Source of the DNA: Phoronis australis | Lineage: Eukaryota; Phoronida; Phoronidae | Direction of reading: 5' to 3' | Length of the DNA: 64,000 nt | NCBI GenBank assembly: GCA_002633005.1 | Contig: NMRA01000144.1 | Coordinates: 778,485-842,484, forward strand | Part shown: one piece after another, positions 31,501-45,800 of the stretch | Position numbering within the stretch: position 1 is the stretch's first letter | How the letters are laid out: the number at the start of each line of letters is the position of its first letter | The notes under the pieces: generated by a model | The model's database searches: none | The model's input: only the letters and a program-made list of their open reading frames with translations | What the model was told of the DNA's origin: nothing | Translations under genes and position numbers: made by a program

Positions 31501-34500
31501 CTAGCCTATTTTGTATTCTACACAAAATGTTTGGGCTCTCTCGCACCAAGGTTAAGAATTTTAAAGCCATCTAAAACAGTGTGAACCTATTCTACCCATC
31601 CCCAGTCTCTTTCATGGTTGTTTGGCCCATGGCGTGTGATTTGTAATATGATTTCTTGACCATCAGATCGATCTGAATCTGCATACGCGCATAAAAATAA
31701 ATTGATTTTATTCACGAGCGGACGGCACTGCTATCGGGCTGATGTGAACATAGAACAGATAAAATTTCAACAGCAGTACCAGGAATAATCTCGGGACAAA
31801 CCACTTTTATAAAAAAGCATAGTTAGCCTCAAAGAAGCTAACACACTAATGTAGCCAGCTACTTGAACAGTCACTTGCGTGTGGTGGTGTTTTGCGGTTA
31901 GAACTATGTAGGCTCTACTTCGGTTAAATTGTGATCTGGCCTGCTGCTATATGTTTCGGAATAGTTCAAACAATTCTAAACTTTTTGTGATTGAATATAA
32001 CCCTGTCGCATATACCAACAGTTTTATAATTGTAATATACTGCAGTCGCGTCATCTGTTTGGTTTGCAGTTTAACGTGAAGACGTTGAGCACCAATGCAT
32101 ATTGCAAATAATCATGACAAATATATATATTTCCTATCGCAAAGTTTGGTGAGTCGATTCTGTTCAGAGTCAGTAACATCGCCGTTTATGTTTTTGAGGA
32201 CATCGTGTGAATTTCTTGTCAGTAATAACGATCACATATCTGCGCTGCTGTTCAAATGGTGTAAAACCGCAAATCAAAACGTCAGCACCCGACCACACAA
32301 ATTCTAAGATTTCGGACACCATCGAATTGCCGTCTTTCTCCTATTTCTCGGAGTTCAGACGGCCAATATTGCATATTTCTAAAATTTAGGACAGGTTCAA
32401 AATATTTATTTTTTCACTGTCTTAAATTCCAGAATTTTTACTGCAACAAGATAGTTATACATTGATTTGCACATCTCTAAAATGAGTTGAAAAAACTGTT
32501 ACACTTAGTTAAACCTGTGAACACCAGGAAGTACGTAGTGCGCGTTGTGAAATAAATGCATAAGTAAAGAGTGCTGTACCATGTTACATATTGCATATTG
32601 ATTTATGAAGAAAACTATTGGTGTTAATGTTGAAACCTGATGCCACTTGTCACACTTAGTACATTTTTCTTGCTTTTGTATCATACCACAATATTTGTAA
32701 TATATTTATTAGCGTTTTTTCACTTGTATTTCAAATGGCTCGAATAGAGAAACAGTTTGGCAAGACTGTTGTCTGCTACCAATAGTCTGCAGCCAACTGC
32801 TGATGTGGCTTCAACTATCTGATTTTGTTTTCTAGATGTGAAAAGCCAGCTGCCAGTGGTCAAAGAGCACCAGATCAAAAGGCTTCTGTAGCTCAGAATA
32901 ATTTAGAAGTGAAATCTGCTAAAACTACAGAGGGCAGCAGTGTCGGGCAAATAACCAATCAAAACTCTGCCTCCACAACAGTGACACCTACCAGGAAGTC
33001 TACTGGTCCCAATGTTTTGCCAAAGTTGCCAAATATCACAGAGAATGGGAAAAGCCTTCTCTACGGACGAATTCATTCGCTGAGTGTATCATGTGACAAG
33101 CCAGATGTCATCCAGTTCTACCATTGTGCTGTAGCTGAAGGTAAATATTTATGATGAAATTTGAGACTGACTGTAATATTTTTTAAAATGACATGATCCT
33201 TGTATTCCAAACTATCAGCTGAGTTATGAGTATGTCCCATTTTTTAATATTTGGCTGATAGTACAAAAACTATGAACTGGCATTCAAAACTCATTTTAGG
33301 TACGGTAAAAATTCACAAATTTAGGACAGTCCCGAATTTTGCACACCTAAATCCAACCCCTAAGTGAATTTTTTTGATTCTGAAATTTGGGACACAGTCA
33401 AATTCGGCATTCACCATAATTTTCATATTTCGGACAGTGTGCTTTTTCGCATGATCAGGGGCTGAATGTAAATCGCTCAAGGCGTGTTACACAACAAATA
33501 TATTTCCTATCACAAAGTTTGGTAAGTCGATTGTGTTCAGAGTCAGTAACATCGCTGGTTATGTTTTTGAGGACACCGTGTGAATTTCTTGTCAGCAATA
33601 ACGATCACAAATCTGCATGGCTGTTCAGATTGAAAGTTGGCACCCGACCACATAATTCTAAGATTTCAGACAGAGAAGTGTGGCAGTAAATACCCGTGCA
33701 AAATGGTGGCTTGGCAGTACCAGATATAAACGTTACCTATAACTCATTGTTAGCAATATGGGTTCAGCGTTATGTAGAAGGAGAAAACAAATACTGGAAA
33801 GCCTTTCCAAATTTCTTTTTTAGGAGGTATGGGTGTGCTTTGATTTTTAAATCAAAATTTTCTGCCAAGTTGTTGAATTTAGATGATACCACAAACTTTT
33901 ATTGTGACTTGTTGATTGCATGGGAAAATGTTAGCGTTGTCTTACACAGCGAAATTGATATTATTAGTCAGGTAATATGGAACACTAGAAATGCAAATCT
34001 GTGTTTTTCAGTGGGTTCTACAAGACTGGTATAGTTTATGTAAAAGATATTATTAGATGTTCAAAACAAGTTTTTGTCTTGGGAAGTTATGAAACAAAGA
34101 TACAAATTTTCTGGTTGGTTACAATACTATGCCTTGAACTATGCCTTGATGAAGGCACTTAAGTAACCTAATAGAATGAACACTTCCAAGACAAATTAAT
34201 GGACGACTTTCAGTACAGCCAGATTAATACGCAATCAACGAAAAATTACTTTTCACATAAAACGATTTAACAACCTGATGTAGATCACAGTTTAAGTGAA
34301 ATTTATTCAGAACAACAAATTGGAAAGATTTACGCGTTGCCATTCAGACTTGTACTCCTTCCAAAAGTTAAAATTTATAAATATTATGTGCATAGAAAAG
34401 TTTACACAAAGTATCTCTTGAAAAAGATGAAGATTATACGAGATGATAGTTATTTGCAATGTCCTGTAATGCTGTTGAAACTTTTGATCATTTGTGTTTT

Positions 34501-37500
34501 GTTATTGTTCACTAATGTACAGGCGCTGTGGTCCAAAGTTCAAGCTTTGTTAAGTGATGTAACTAAACAAACCATAGATTTAGTAAAGAATAGCATTTAA
34601 ATGCGTATTTTGGACCTAATTTTGAGGAGATTGATAATGTACTAACTTTATGCCTGTACTTTATATTTCAATCATCTTTGGACCACAGCAAGCCTACTTA
34701 TGAAAAATTTTTATATTCCTTGTATTATTATATCAAAGTTAGACGAAAGCTGATCATCAGTTTTAAAAAAAAACCTGAATTTCATCTTTTGGGAAGCCCT
34801 GTGAAAATACTTAGACATATATTTACTCGCACATGTATAATTTTGGAAGTAACACGTACATTAAGAGTGTGTGGGTGTATGAATATTGTATGAATGTTGT
34901 ATGAATGTTGTGCCTTTTCCATTACTAGATAGTTATTAGTTACCATTTGCTGTTACTTTCCTTCTTTTGAGGAATAAAACATTTACTTATTCAAAAAGAA
35001 GATTTCAGACACTGTAGTTTTGCCGTCTTTCTCATATTTCTCGTTTTCGGACAGCCAATATTGCCTATTTCTAAAATTTAGGATAGGTTCAAAAAATTTA
35101 TTTTTCACTGTCCTAAATTCGGGAATTTTTACCGTACTTTCGTAGAAGAGGTATACAGGACAAATGTCTCTCCGAAAACTGGAGGAGTGACTTTTTCATG
35201 ACCAGTTTCCTATATAAGTGTCATTTCTGACAAAATTTCCAACAAAACATTAGTCCAATTTGATTTCCTACAAAAGTGTTCTCTTTGAGAGTTCAAAATT
35301 CTGCAAAAGTTTCATTTTCAAAGTACAAAATCTGTAAAAGGGTTTTTGATATCATCGGTGTTTTTAAAACTGTGGTTGGAAAAGATGTACTCAACATGCC
35401 GTCTCAGTGTACTGTTCTGGGTTTAATGGGGAAAAGCGAGGATCCTGTAGTCAAAAGGGTTTATGAAATTAACCCCTATAAAAGTTTGGTGAAATGGTGA
35501 CCTTTTTCTTGGAAGCTCCTTACAAATCGGTGTCTCTTTTTTAGGAGTCCATTATCTAAACTGATGGGTGGCTCTCCTGTTTTTCTAGCCCTTCAATGAG
35601 TACCCTGCAGGCTTCTTTGCCAGGGTACTCAGATTATCGAGCCTGTTTTTCTGAAATGAGTTAACAATATTTGAAAATAGTAAGACTACCACATTTGTCT
35701 CTTTTTGTAAAAATTTGTGTCTCAGTTTATGTAATCTGTAAGTCAGTGAAATTAATTAGGCTGGTTTTCTTCCGCAGTCAAAGAACTATGATGTGAGATA
35801 AGAAACAACTATGCCTTAGTGAGATAACCAACAACTACCGGTATGCTTTTGTGAGATATAAGCTAGGACAGTAACTTGTTACATTGTTAGAAACCTACTT
35901 TAGATATTCTGTAATCAGTTACCATAGCACACTCAGACCTAAAAGAGATTATGTACATAATTATGGTATTTGGAAGCAATGGTCCTGAAGCTAAAATGCT
36001 GTGGACTAATTGACATCGATTTAAGAACAGTTTTCAAAAGATTGTATGACAAATTATTTGACACATAATATGTCTTCAGGAACTGAAAATAGGGTTGAGT
36101 GACATTTTGTAATTAACTTTATTGACTAGGTAGGTCAGGGCCTGCTTGAACTTGGAGGACTAACCATGGTTGCGTTCAAACCTGCAAGAAACGCAGCATC
36201 ACATGAGACTTGTCGAGATATCAACATAGTGATGTAAAAGCAAAGCATGTGCTTGCATTAGCTTTTTCTCAAAGTAAATTCCTACTTGTGATGCCGACCG
36301 ATTTTGAACGCAAAACTATTAAACCACATTGCAGACTTAATAAAAAATTTGCAGTTGACCTGATTATGGATTTGTGTCAAATTGAACTGTAGTTATTACG
36401 TTTTTCAAGGTGCAAGATAACGTTCTGAGTTCACAGGAACATTACGGGTTTTCTTTCTGATATTTTCTTGTGAATCATATTAAATTATCCCACTGCACAG
36501 CATTAGCAATTTGATGACATGGTGGCCATAAAGAATTTATAAAAAACTGGGACTTCATTTTACCCCCATACAGAAGCACAGAACACTGCCTACCAATTTA
36601 ACTCATGGCCATCTAACAACCAAGTGTATCTCATTGTGTTGCTGTTATACGGGAACATGAATATTTACTGCACGTTGGACAATTGCAAATTTGACCTTCG
36701 TCTGATCTCTCCACAAAAATAGACCCTGAGAATACTTCATCGTTGTCACGGTGTTCTCTCCAGTTGTACAGTTGAACTTGTGTGGCCCTACAGAAAATTT
36801 GAAAAATGGGAATTTTTGCTTTTTGTTTCTAATGAAAGATCACTATTTTATAGACTGTTTTCTGTCAGAATCGAGAATGAGAAGTAATTTTTGAGGCTTT
36901 GTGCACCATCCTTCTGGTTTACCCTAATTCATCACCTGCATAACATTCAATATAGCAGCAGGTGAAATTTTGTCAAATTTCGCAACAACATGACTGAGAA
37001 AATTTTAGGCTGTTTTAACGATTACATTTGGCAAAAGATTCCATTCCTTGTTGTGAGGACTGTCATTAAAAACAGAAAAGTGACTTTGAAGATGAATGGC
37101 AATCATTTTTGTGTAAACTATAAGTGAAAAATTACTGTACATTGTGACTGCCGTGTCGGTTTCTCTAATTGTTATCTCTGCAGTGAAATCCAGGGGTTTT
37201 AGTCATGATTGTCATCAAATTGATTTTACTTATACCTAATTACTTTCATCTTCTGACTCGCATTCTTATGACGTCAATATTGACAGAATAGTCCGACTGT
37301 TGTCTTGTTATGTCATTACTAAAGAGCTGGAGAGGTTGCCTGTGTGTGTGCAATGACTTAGCAGTATTAACATCGTCCTATTTTTAACATGGATAGCAAT
37401 TATCGAGAAACAGAAGATTGAAGTACCATAGATATCTCCTTAGCAATGTCCAATGACAATGTGTATTTGAGTATATGTATATAAATATATATGTAATTAG

Positions 37501-40500
37501 TGAATGTAGTTGATACTTGGTACAGGACTTGCTTGCTTGATATTTGAGTTGAGGATTTTTAGATTAGTTTTCATGGAGTATGTTTTTGACTTCCAGGTTG
37601 GTTTCAGCGTGGCATACACTTGACGGGCCTTGTTAATACAGACCTTGATATCTTCCTCTGTTTCACCCTTAATGCTGATAGGTGAAGGACTGGACATCTA
37701 GCTCTTTCACGGCCACTGAGATTCTATGATTTTGCGCGGCATTTATGCGCGTCATCTTGGTTGTCTTGGCATTGATGTGCAGGCACATTACGGCGTTTTC
37801 TCGTTGAGCCTAAATTGTCCGATTATATAATCCAACAACAAGTTGGGAGGATGACCGCTGTACCCAGTATCGTACACGAATGATTAACTCTATTCTGGCA
37901 TTTATGGTTGGAGGGCCAGCCCTCTTTTGTTCGATATTTGCTCTAATGTTCGATAAGATCGTATCTAGCCTGACTGCAATTTCATTTCTTGTCAAAATGT
38001 ATTTTAAATTCTACCCTCTCCCTTATTCAGATTCCTGTAAGGAACGCACTCAGCTATTTCAAAGTGCATATTCCAAACTTGGCCAGAAATGTGCCGAAAG
38101 TGGCTTCAACTTGAAGGTCACTGACCTGAACTGGAGGTCAAGCTTCAATCTTCAACAACAGGTGTCAGGCATGTGCCTCAAAGAAATCCAATGTTGCCAA
38201 GATTCTGCGTGTAAGGTGTTCTTTGTGGTAAGTGTACATTTTTTCCTTTATGCTCAACTTCTGGCTCAAAAAATATAAATTTCTGAATTGTCCAAAAGGT
38301 AGAAAAGGTGTAGGACAGAGTTCCTCTTTCATGCCCACCCCCCCCCCTCATTTTGGGTCCTTCACTTAAAATATGTGGTTCCTCATCAGCTCTTAACCAA
38401 CAAGTGCCAAATGCATAATTTCGCATACCATGATCACAATGAGGGCAATTCCTAGCTGTTACTAGGAAATAGAAGTACTAAGACTCCTAAATAATCTGTT
38501 ACATTTCTAAGCTTTTACTGATTTAGTCCAAACAAATTATGGTATTTTCATTTCACAGCAAAGCTTGGTGGGTTTCAGCTGATTTAGTGCACACTTTATT
38601 GCCCCAAATCTAATGTACTGTGTATAACCTATTGTCCAGCTTAGCAGAAGACAGTCAATTGACTTTCAGAGTATTACTTTCTCAGGTCTAGAGGTCATTC
38701 CTAATTGTTGCTATTGTGGGATGTTGAACTGAAAGCAAATACACTATTCCAAGGATTTACAAATGGTGGTCATAATTAACAATACCACATAGTTTAATTC
38801 TTTTGATGTACAACTAAACTACATTTATTTACAAATAGAAACTTCACACGTTGACCAAATTAGATGTCAATAATTTTAAGGCAGCACTCCTCTCCTAGTC
38901 ATGTTGAACTACTTTATTCGAGGATTAACAGGTTAACAGGAAAAACTGCTATTCGGTAGTTAGGTGGTGATGAAACATGAAGACTAACTTATGACTAGCT
39001 TCAAGGGGAATGAGAAAATCTAAGCAACAGATGAAGTGGTTCGGTAAGCGAGAGCTGACTTCTAAGTTTCCATCAAAATCTGCCATTGTCTTGGCATTTC
39101 AAGCTCACAAATAAAAGCAAAAGATAGCAATCCCTCAGGAAACAAAACAAAAGTAGACTGTAGTATTATAAATAAAATGCCGAAAACAGTTATGAAACAC
39201 ATTTCAAACCAACGATCATTTGGGAAAGGCCCTTTATCAAGATGAACCCAATTTAAGGCCTACCATTTTTATGCGCCCACATATTTATGTGTGGACGCAT
39301 TATGCTGTCATCTTCGTCCGTCCGTCCGTCCGTCCGCCCGGGCGGCGTCCGCTGCTCTATCTCCAAAACCCTTTGACATACGTTCATGAAATTTGGCACA
39401 TATGTTCCATTTATGAATCGGACGGCATGTGCGAACTTTCGGACGGATCCGACTACCGGTGTGCCCCCCTAGTGGCAATTTTAGTTTTTTACGCTAACCT
39501 TTGTATCTTCAAAAGTTTTGAATGGATTTTCATGAAATTTGGTATGTAGGCACCTATTAGTGAGATGACGCTATCCTCGTGTTTTCGGATGGATTCGACA
39601 TAGTTTGCGCCACCTAGTGGCCATTTTTAGTGTTTTCGAGTCTGTTTTTGTGCGTCCACCCCTCTATCAACCAAACCGCTCAAAGGATGATTGTGAAAAT
39701 TGGCATGTATATGCTTACTATGTAGAGCACGGTTGACGATGATTTTCCGAGGATTTCGACTACTGTGGCGCCTCCTAGTGGCCGTTTTGTTTTTTTTTTG
39801 CGCCTATGGCTGTATCTCCTAAACCGTTCTCAGGATCTTTACGAAATTGGGTAAGTGTATTTATATGATGTTAAAAACGGAAGATTACGACTTTTGGACG
39901 GATCCGCCTACCAGTGTGCCCCCTAGTGGCAATTTTATTTTTTACGTTTACCTCTGTATCTTCACAAGTCCTTAACGGATTTTCATGAAATTTGGTATGT
40001 AGGCACCTATTAGTGCGATGACGCTCTCCTCCCGTTTTCGGATGGATTCGACCTAGTTTGCGACATCCAGTGGCCATTTTTACTGTTTTTGAGTCTGTTT
40101 TTTGGCGTCCACCCCTCTATCAACCAAACCGCTATAAGTATGATTGTGAAAATTGGCTTGTATGTTCTTACTATGAAGAGGACGATTGACGCTGAATTTC
40201 CCATGACTTTGATTACTGTGGCACCTCCTAGTCTCAGTTTTTTTTTGCGCCCATGGCTGTATCTCCCAAACCGTTTGCAGGATCTTTACTAAATTTAGCA
40301 AGTGTATTTCTGTGACGGACGATGACGACTTTAGGATGATTCTGACTACCGGTATGCCTCTAGTGGCAATTTTAGTATTTTACATTGACCTCTGTATTTT
40401 CATAGGTCTTCAGGTGTATACTTTGTGTTTCTTCGTGACTATGAAGGAAAAGTTCCAAGTAGAAATTTGTTTCTGGCATTCTAATGCTGTGCTAATCTCG

Positions 40501-42865
40501 TATGTTGGTAAATTTGTTTTTAATTCTATGTTTCTGTGGTGCTTTAAGCAACTGATGTATAGGATGTGCTTGTATTATGAAGATCACTCACATTTTGCCC
40601 CTAGCCTATTGAGGAGACAATGACCATGCCTTTCCATTTTGCAAAGTACAACATACTACATATATGCCCTCTACTGGCCACTTTATGGTACCAATAAACA
40701 ACCCTAGAAGGATACCGTATACGGTGCAATTGTGGGCGCATTTCAACGCTCTGCGTTGCTCTTGTTAATTATTTTGTAATATCAAAAATGTCACCTAACT
40801 CGTATTTCCGACATTTCAAGCTGTGACTGTGGAGGTATAATAAAAACCACAACTATTGAGAAAGTAGTGTTAGCGACTATTGAGAAAGTAGTGTTAGCGA
40901 TTACCTTTCCGCTTCATTAGCTTGGATACAAAAGTTACTTTCATACTAACAAGTACTCCGTTATGAGTGGAGCATCGACGTAAACTGCGAAGGTAATTGA
41001 ATCATTCATACCAGCTTCAGTAGTTTACGGTGTCGAAGTAAAGGGTAGGTGACACTGTCATCTACGAAGCAATCGCAAGGTTAAACGCTGATGCATCCTG
41101 TGCATGCTAATTTTTTTTTTTTAAATATGTGTGCTAATTGACGTAAAACTTGTTTTCAATTCGATTGGTGATTATTCGAGTAAAATATAAGCAACTATTA
41201 ATGACAACACTCCCCTTTAATTGTTGACGATAGCAGTGGCTCCTGGCAATTATACTTCGATGAGACCGAAGTTGACCGTTCATACCACACCGCTGTTAAA
41301 TCCACCTCATTGCGAAGTTAGGCTCTGTTAACCTCGATACAGATCTGAAGTTGGCCGATCATACTGACCGCAACTCCCCAAACGTCAGCATTAGCACTCA
41401 AGGGCCTTAAGGGCATGCTGAACAGGCATCATAAAAGTTGTGTGAGAGTAAAGGGGATCTCAGCACTGATCAGTTTAAGCAAGAAATGCTCCATATGCGG
41501 TGATCTTGTTCACCAAGCAGTAATTGATTTAACCATTCATATATTCCTCTGATTCCTTGACACAAGTTGCAGTAAAGGAGAAGATGGGTGATCATGAGGC
41601 CAGTAAAGACAAAAATTCTTTACAGTGAATAAAAATTTTTACTTGATTGCCCAAATGAATATTCAATTCCAAGTTCACGCATACACGATCTTGAGATTAA
41701 ACAGGATTCCAAGTTTGTGCACAGCAGAACAATTATATCGTGCATACTATAATAGGGGCAGAGCGAATCCTTAAATGTCATAATTTATGGTGAATAACCT
41801 CAATGAGGAAGTATGTGCTTTTAGTCAAATTATCAAAAGACTTCCAAAATTGTACTGAGAAAAGGTACGTATTTTCTGAAATTAGAAAGACTGTAGAATT
41901 GAGTTTTTTACTTAACCCAAATCTTTATTTACGTGACCATGTTTTCTTTTACTTAAATTTAGCAAAAAACAATGTTTCAGGAAAGATAAAGCATTTATCA
42001 GCATGGCCAAATTTCATTTCACAACCATGAACAAATCTCAAAATCACTTTTCCAATTGTCCTTTTTTCTTTTTTGCAGCTTTTAAGGTGAAAACCGATAT
42101 TTTCATACAAATCATGAAAGCCTCAATTTTGGCGGAGTTTTATTCAAAAAACAAGCCTGTTTATCAGCAGCCTGGATAACAACATTGATAGCATAGTATC
42201 TGAAAGTTTCATTTGAATCCGATTTGCTGTTGTTGAAATATGGCATTGGCAAAACTTTGAAATTTTCATCACTCATAACCATTAGCTAAACATCTACTTT
42301 TATCTCGCAGGTAAAGGAGATAATATTGAAATTATGTACAGTGTAAACAGCAGTACTGTTAACGTGTAGGCAAATTTGGATTTAAAATTTCCCGGCCACT
42401 TAGAAATCAAAGTGATGTGACATTCAATGGCCAATCACAAAAGAAACACACGAGATTGTTAATTTTGATATATTTCATTTAAAATGAAACGTTTTTACAA
42501 ACATAACTCACTTCTTGAGCAAAGTTGAGGATAGCACACTAGGTTTTACAAATATGGCACATGAGTATCTTTTTCAAAATCACTGTGAAGACAGAATGTA
42601 CACGATATAATAAAAATTCAATACTTATTAAAGTGCCTTCTTAATACGGACATACACATAAAAATAGAAAAGCTGGTATTGTCAAGCTGCATAAGCTGTC
42701 TATCCTGTCCAAAATGACGAGGGACCATTATCCTAAATGCAGTGTCACACCTCATAAACAAAAAGATTTCTACTAGGGCTGCTACGCAGTTACTAACAAT
42801 GTTCCACTGGAAGAAGTTAAACTAACACTTCATATGGAGACTTGCATGTCTGTTATAATATATAC

Positions 42866-42896
<31 letters not shown>

Positions 42897-45800
42897 TATA
42901 TATATATGAAATAAAATATCAACAAATTAAATACTACAGAACACAAATATACGGCAGGACATCCAGTCCTGGAATAATCATGCCTCTAAATGTCCCATAA
43001 AATACATTACATTCAACACCGAGTACACAAATCAGGTAAGCAAGCTTAAAGTAGCTTGGTCTACAAAATATGGTTCACAGTAAGAAGACCTGGGTCAACA
43101 CTATATCAGATCATTTTTCATCGAATCTATAGAGAATCGAAAGGACACATTTTTGTCTGCGATGCCAGGAAACGGTGGGTATTTAAGCCCAGGGCTTTTG
43201 TTTCATGAAAGTTTAAGTCTAAAAACGTTTCAGTACTGTTCAACACTGTGCAATGTGACGTGATAGAATGATAGTATTGTTATTTTGGTCTAAGTTAAGA
43301 CTAAAATAGTTTTGTGAAACAGAGCATTAATATATACATAATAATACCTCATGTGATTTATGCTGGTATTACTGACCACCAAGTAATATGATCTGCACTT
43401 TAGACATCTGTAATTATGTAAGAGTCAACCCATAGGCTATTACAATCTAGGGTCAAACATACAGTGCTATTGTGTTCTGAGCAGGTTTTCACGAGGAAAT
43501 TTTAGGTTTGTTTGGTACTGTAATTTTGAGTGAAATAAGGTTTACTGTGTTAATGGAAAGTTCCAAGATTTGGAAATCGGAAATTAATAATCTTGTTAAA
43601 ATAATTTAGACACTATTGATAAACTGAGGTAATTTAGGTACCTAAATGTGCAGAGTTAGCCCCAGTGATTTTACAGGACACTCTTTTTAAAACTTTGGCA
43701 TATTCTTGTTGTTTACTAGTAGCCTGGGTAGTGTTAGCTCCTGGTATCCTGTGGCAAACAAGCCTACCTATCCAGCAAATGATGATTGTTAGATTGGAGT
43801 GACTGTCGTAGACACCATCGCACTAAAATAAACAATAAATATACTAAAATAGTAAAATTAAAATAAAACTACGTTATGCCTTTTTTGATCTTGGAAGCAC
43901 ACGGGTGTGGATTTCGTTGACGAAACTACTCGTCATCAGGCGATCCTGGGAAACGGACAATGTAGCAATCAGGTGTAACAACCTCATCGATTACTGCATC
44001 CGCCCATCTGCCGGCAGTTCGACCACTGCCTGCATCTTCTTGATGGACGTAAATACCACCATTGTAGCCGTCTATTCAAAGATGATCATGCGTGGACATG
44101 CCCGAGCACAACACTACCTCAATTAATGCGTGGTTGTAATAGTTTCATAAAAATTATGTCAACACAACGAAATATGGAAAAGGATGTGATACTATTCGAC
44201 AAGAATCTTTTCTGTCTTTTAAACATATGTTTTGCTAATTTCTTTAAACTTGTTGAACAGAATGATTTTAACGAGTTGAAAAGTATAGGTAAATATTCAT
44301 TCGCAGTCAGGGCCGGAGCCGAAGTGCTTTGAAAAATGCATCAACAAACAACAAATTCAAAAGTGTAAGGTATGGTTTTGCAGTATTTTTCACCAGGAAT
44401 GACCAGTGACCTCAGACTAAAAGTTAAGAAGTTGTGTTTTTACCACTGAAAACAATTAGGCTGAACTAATAGACATTGATGGTTGAAATGCTTTAATTTG
44501 CAAGATTCTGAAGTTGTTATGTTGGCTAAAGTGTTTGTTTTGAACCTTGTAGATATTTCTTAATGACAAGTATGGTTCGACATGTCCCCTTTCCTTTGCC
44601 TCATCTGATATGGATGGACTTCTGTCATCATTGAGCTCGGAGGATTCAGAGATGGTTGGCCAGTTCTACAAACAAGATCTGAACTGTAGTCCTCCGTCAT
44701 ATGTTCTACAGACACCAGCGGAAGCTGGTGTAGCCGAGGATGACTGGCAGGAAAACATGGACAAACTGATGAAGATATTGCAGCAAGGTCTTTCACAGGA
44801 AATGAGAAATCAATACCTTCTCTCAGGTGATTGTATTTTCCAATTGCATTACAGGCGGTGATTAATAAACGAACCTCTTGTTAACTGTGTCTATTTAGAA
44901 GCTTTTGGTTACCCTTGGTTGGGCTTGTATTTGGGTAATTGATGGTGAGCATAGTTGCTATGGCAATGCTTTATGTATGTAGGTACATAATTATTTATAA
45001 AGTTAATTGTTGTGTCTTATGTGATTGATTTAGTTGATTGATTGAGTGATTTATTTTATTTGTACATACAACACAACAAGCGATGAAGTAATATAAAATA
45101 CAAAGCCGTAAAAACAAAGGATATTTATCTAAAAGATGATGCTGGCGAGGATAACCAAGTTAAATGTGATCCACGGTATGTAGATAATAAAGGCAAATAA
45201 TAGCTGGTAATAGTGTTGAAATAAACTGATAGAAGTGTATAAAAATGATCAAACATTTAATGATAATAAACAAAATAATAGGGGTTGGAATAGGTTCCGT
45301 GGCTGCACATTTACATTCTTGCTGTCATCTCCTGTCCTGTGGACCAGCAAACACCAAACTCGCAGTTCGTACCATACTTCATCCCATATTCCGCGGCCTC
45401 ACTGAAAACACTCACCAGCTAGAGCCCAAACTGTACAGTATACCCGTGGACTACTGCCCTGTTGCATCAACAGTTCGAAGCAGGAATTCAATTAAGTTCA
45501 TTACAGCGTTCTGTCGGTCAGTAACTTTTCCAGACGTGAGTGGTGCTGAACGTGCGATAACATCTGGCTCTTTTGTTAACTGCTCAGCTCTGTCTTTTTT
45601 CCCGTATGATAACAAGCAGGCCAATTATCTCCCAGGCTTCAAAGGAAACGTATGGTGGTTGCACGCTATTACCGAACGCGTATGTACACTCAAACCCAGT
45701 GCGGCGTTGGTAATCCGTTTGGACAGAATAGGTTGTCTTAACTTTTGATCAGCATTTGACGAGGAATTCAGAAATGCTATTGGTTTAAGCTCAAATATGT

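Larger units (their letters stand above)
24851..32835. other. NACHT/WD40 intron 1
   Basis: An 8-kb AT-rich intron. It contains a 176-bp tandem duplication (25630-25979), a diverged dispersed repeat (26740-27100), a tRNA-derived SINE (28262-28375), an ATT microsatellite (28539-28583) and a pogo-like element (30765-32443). No other open frame looks coding. Long stretches (for example 28590-30760) show nothing. Confidence 0.6.

Noticed and set aside
37880-38278. 132-codon frame starting before exon 3
   Set aside because: Its first part is dispersed-repeat DNA and intron; only 38031-38227 is supported as coding by splice signals and family motifs.
40312-40623. 103-codon frame with hydrophobic segments, repeated on the minus strand at 10011-10331
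   Set aside because: It lies inside the tandem units of a dispersed repeat; the matching frame in the other copy comes from DNA identity, not from a conserved gene.
43912-43939. Minus-strand CTGATGA...GAAA resembling a hammerhead core
   Set aside because: The bases between the boxes do not form stem II; the hairpin that can form (GACGA/TCGTC) overlaps the CTGATGA box itself.
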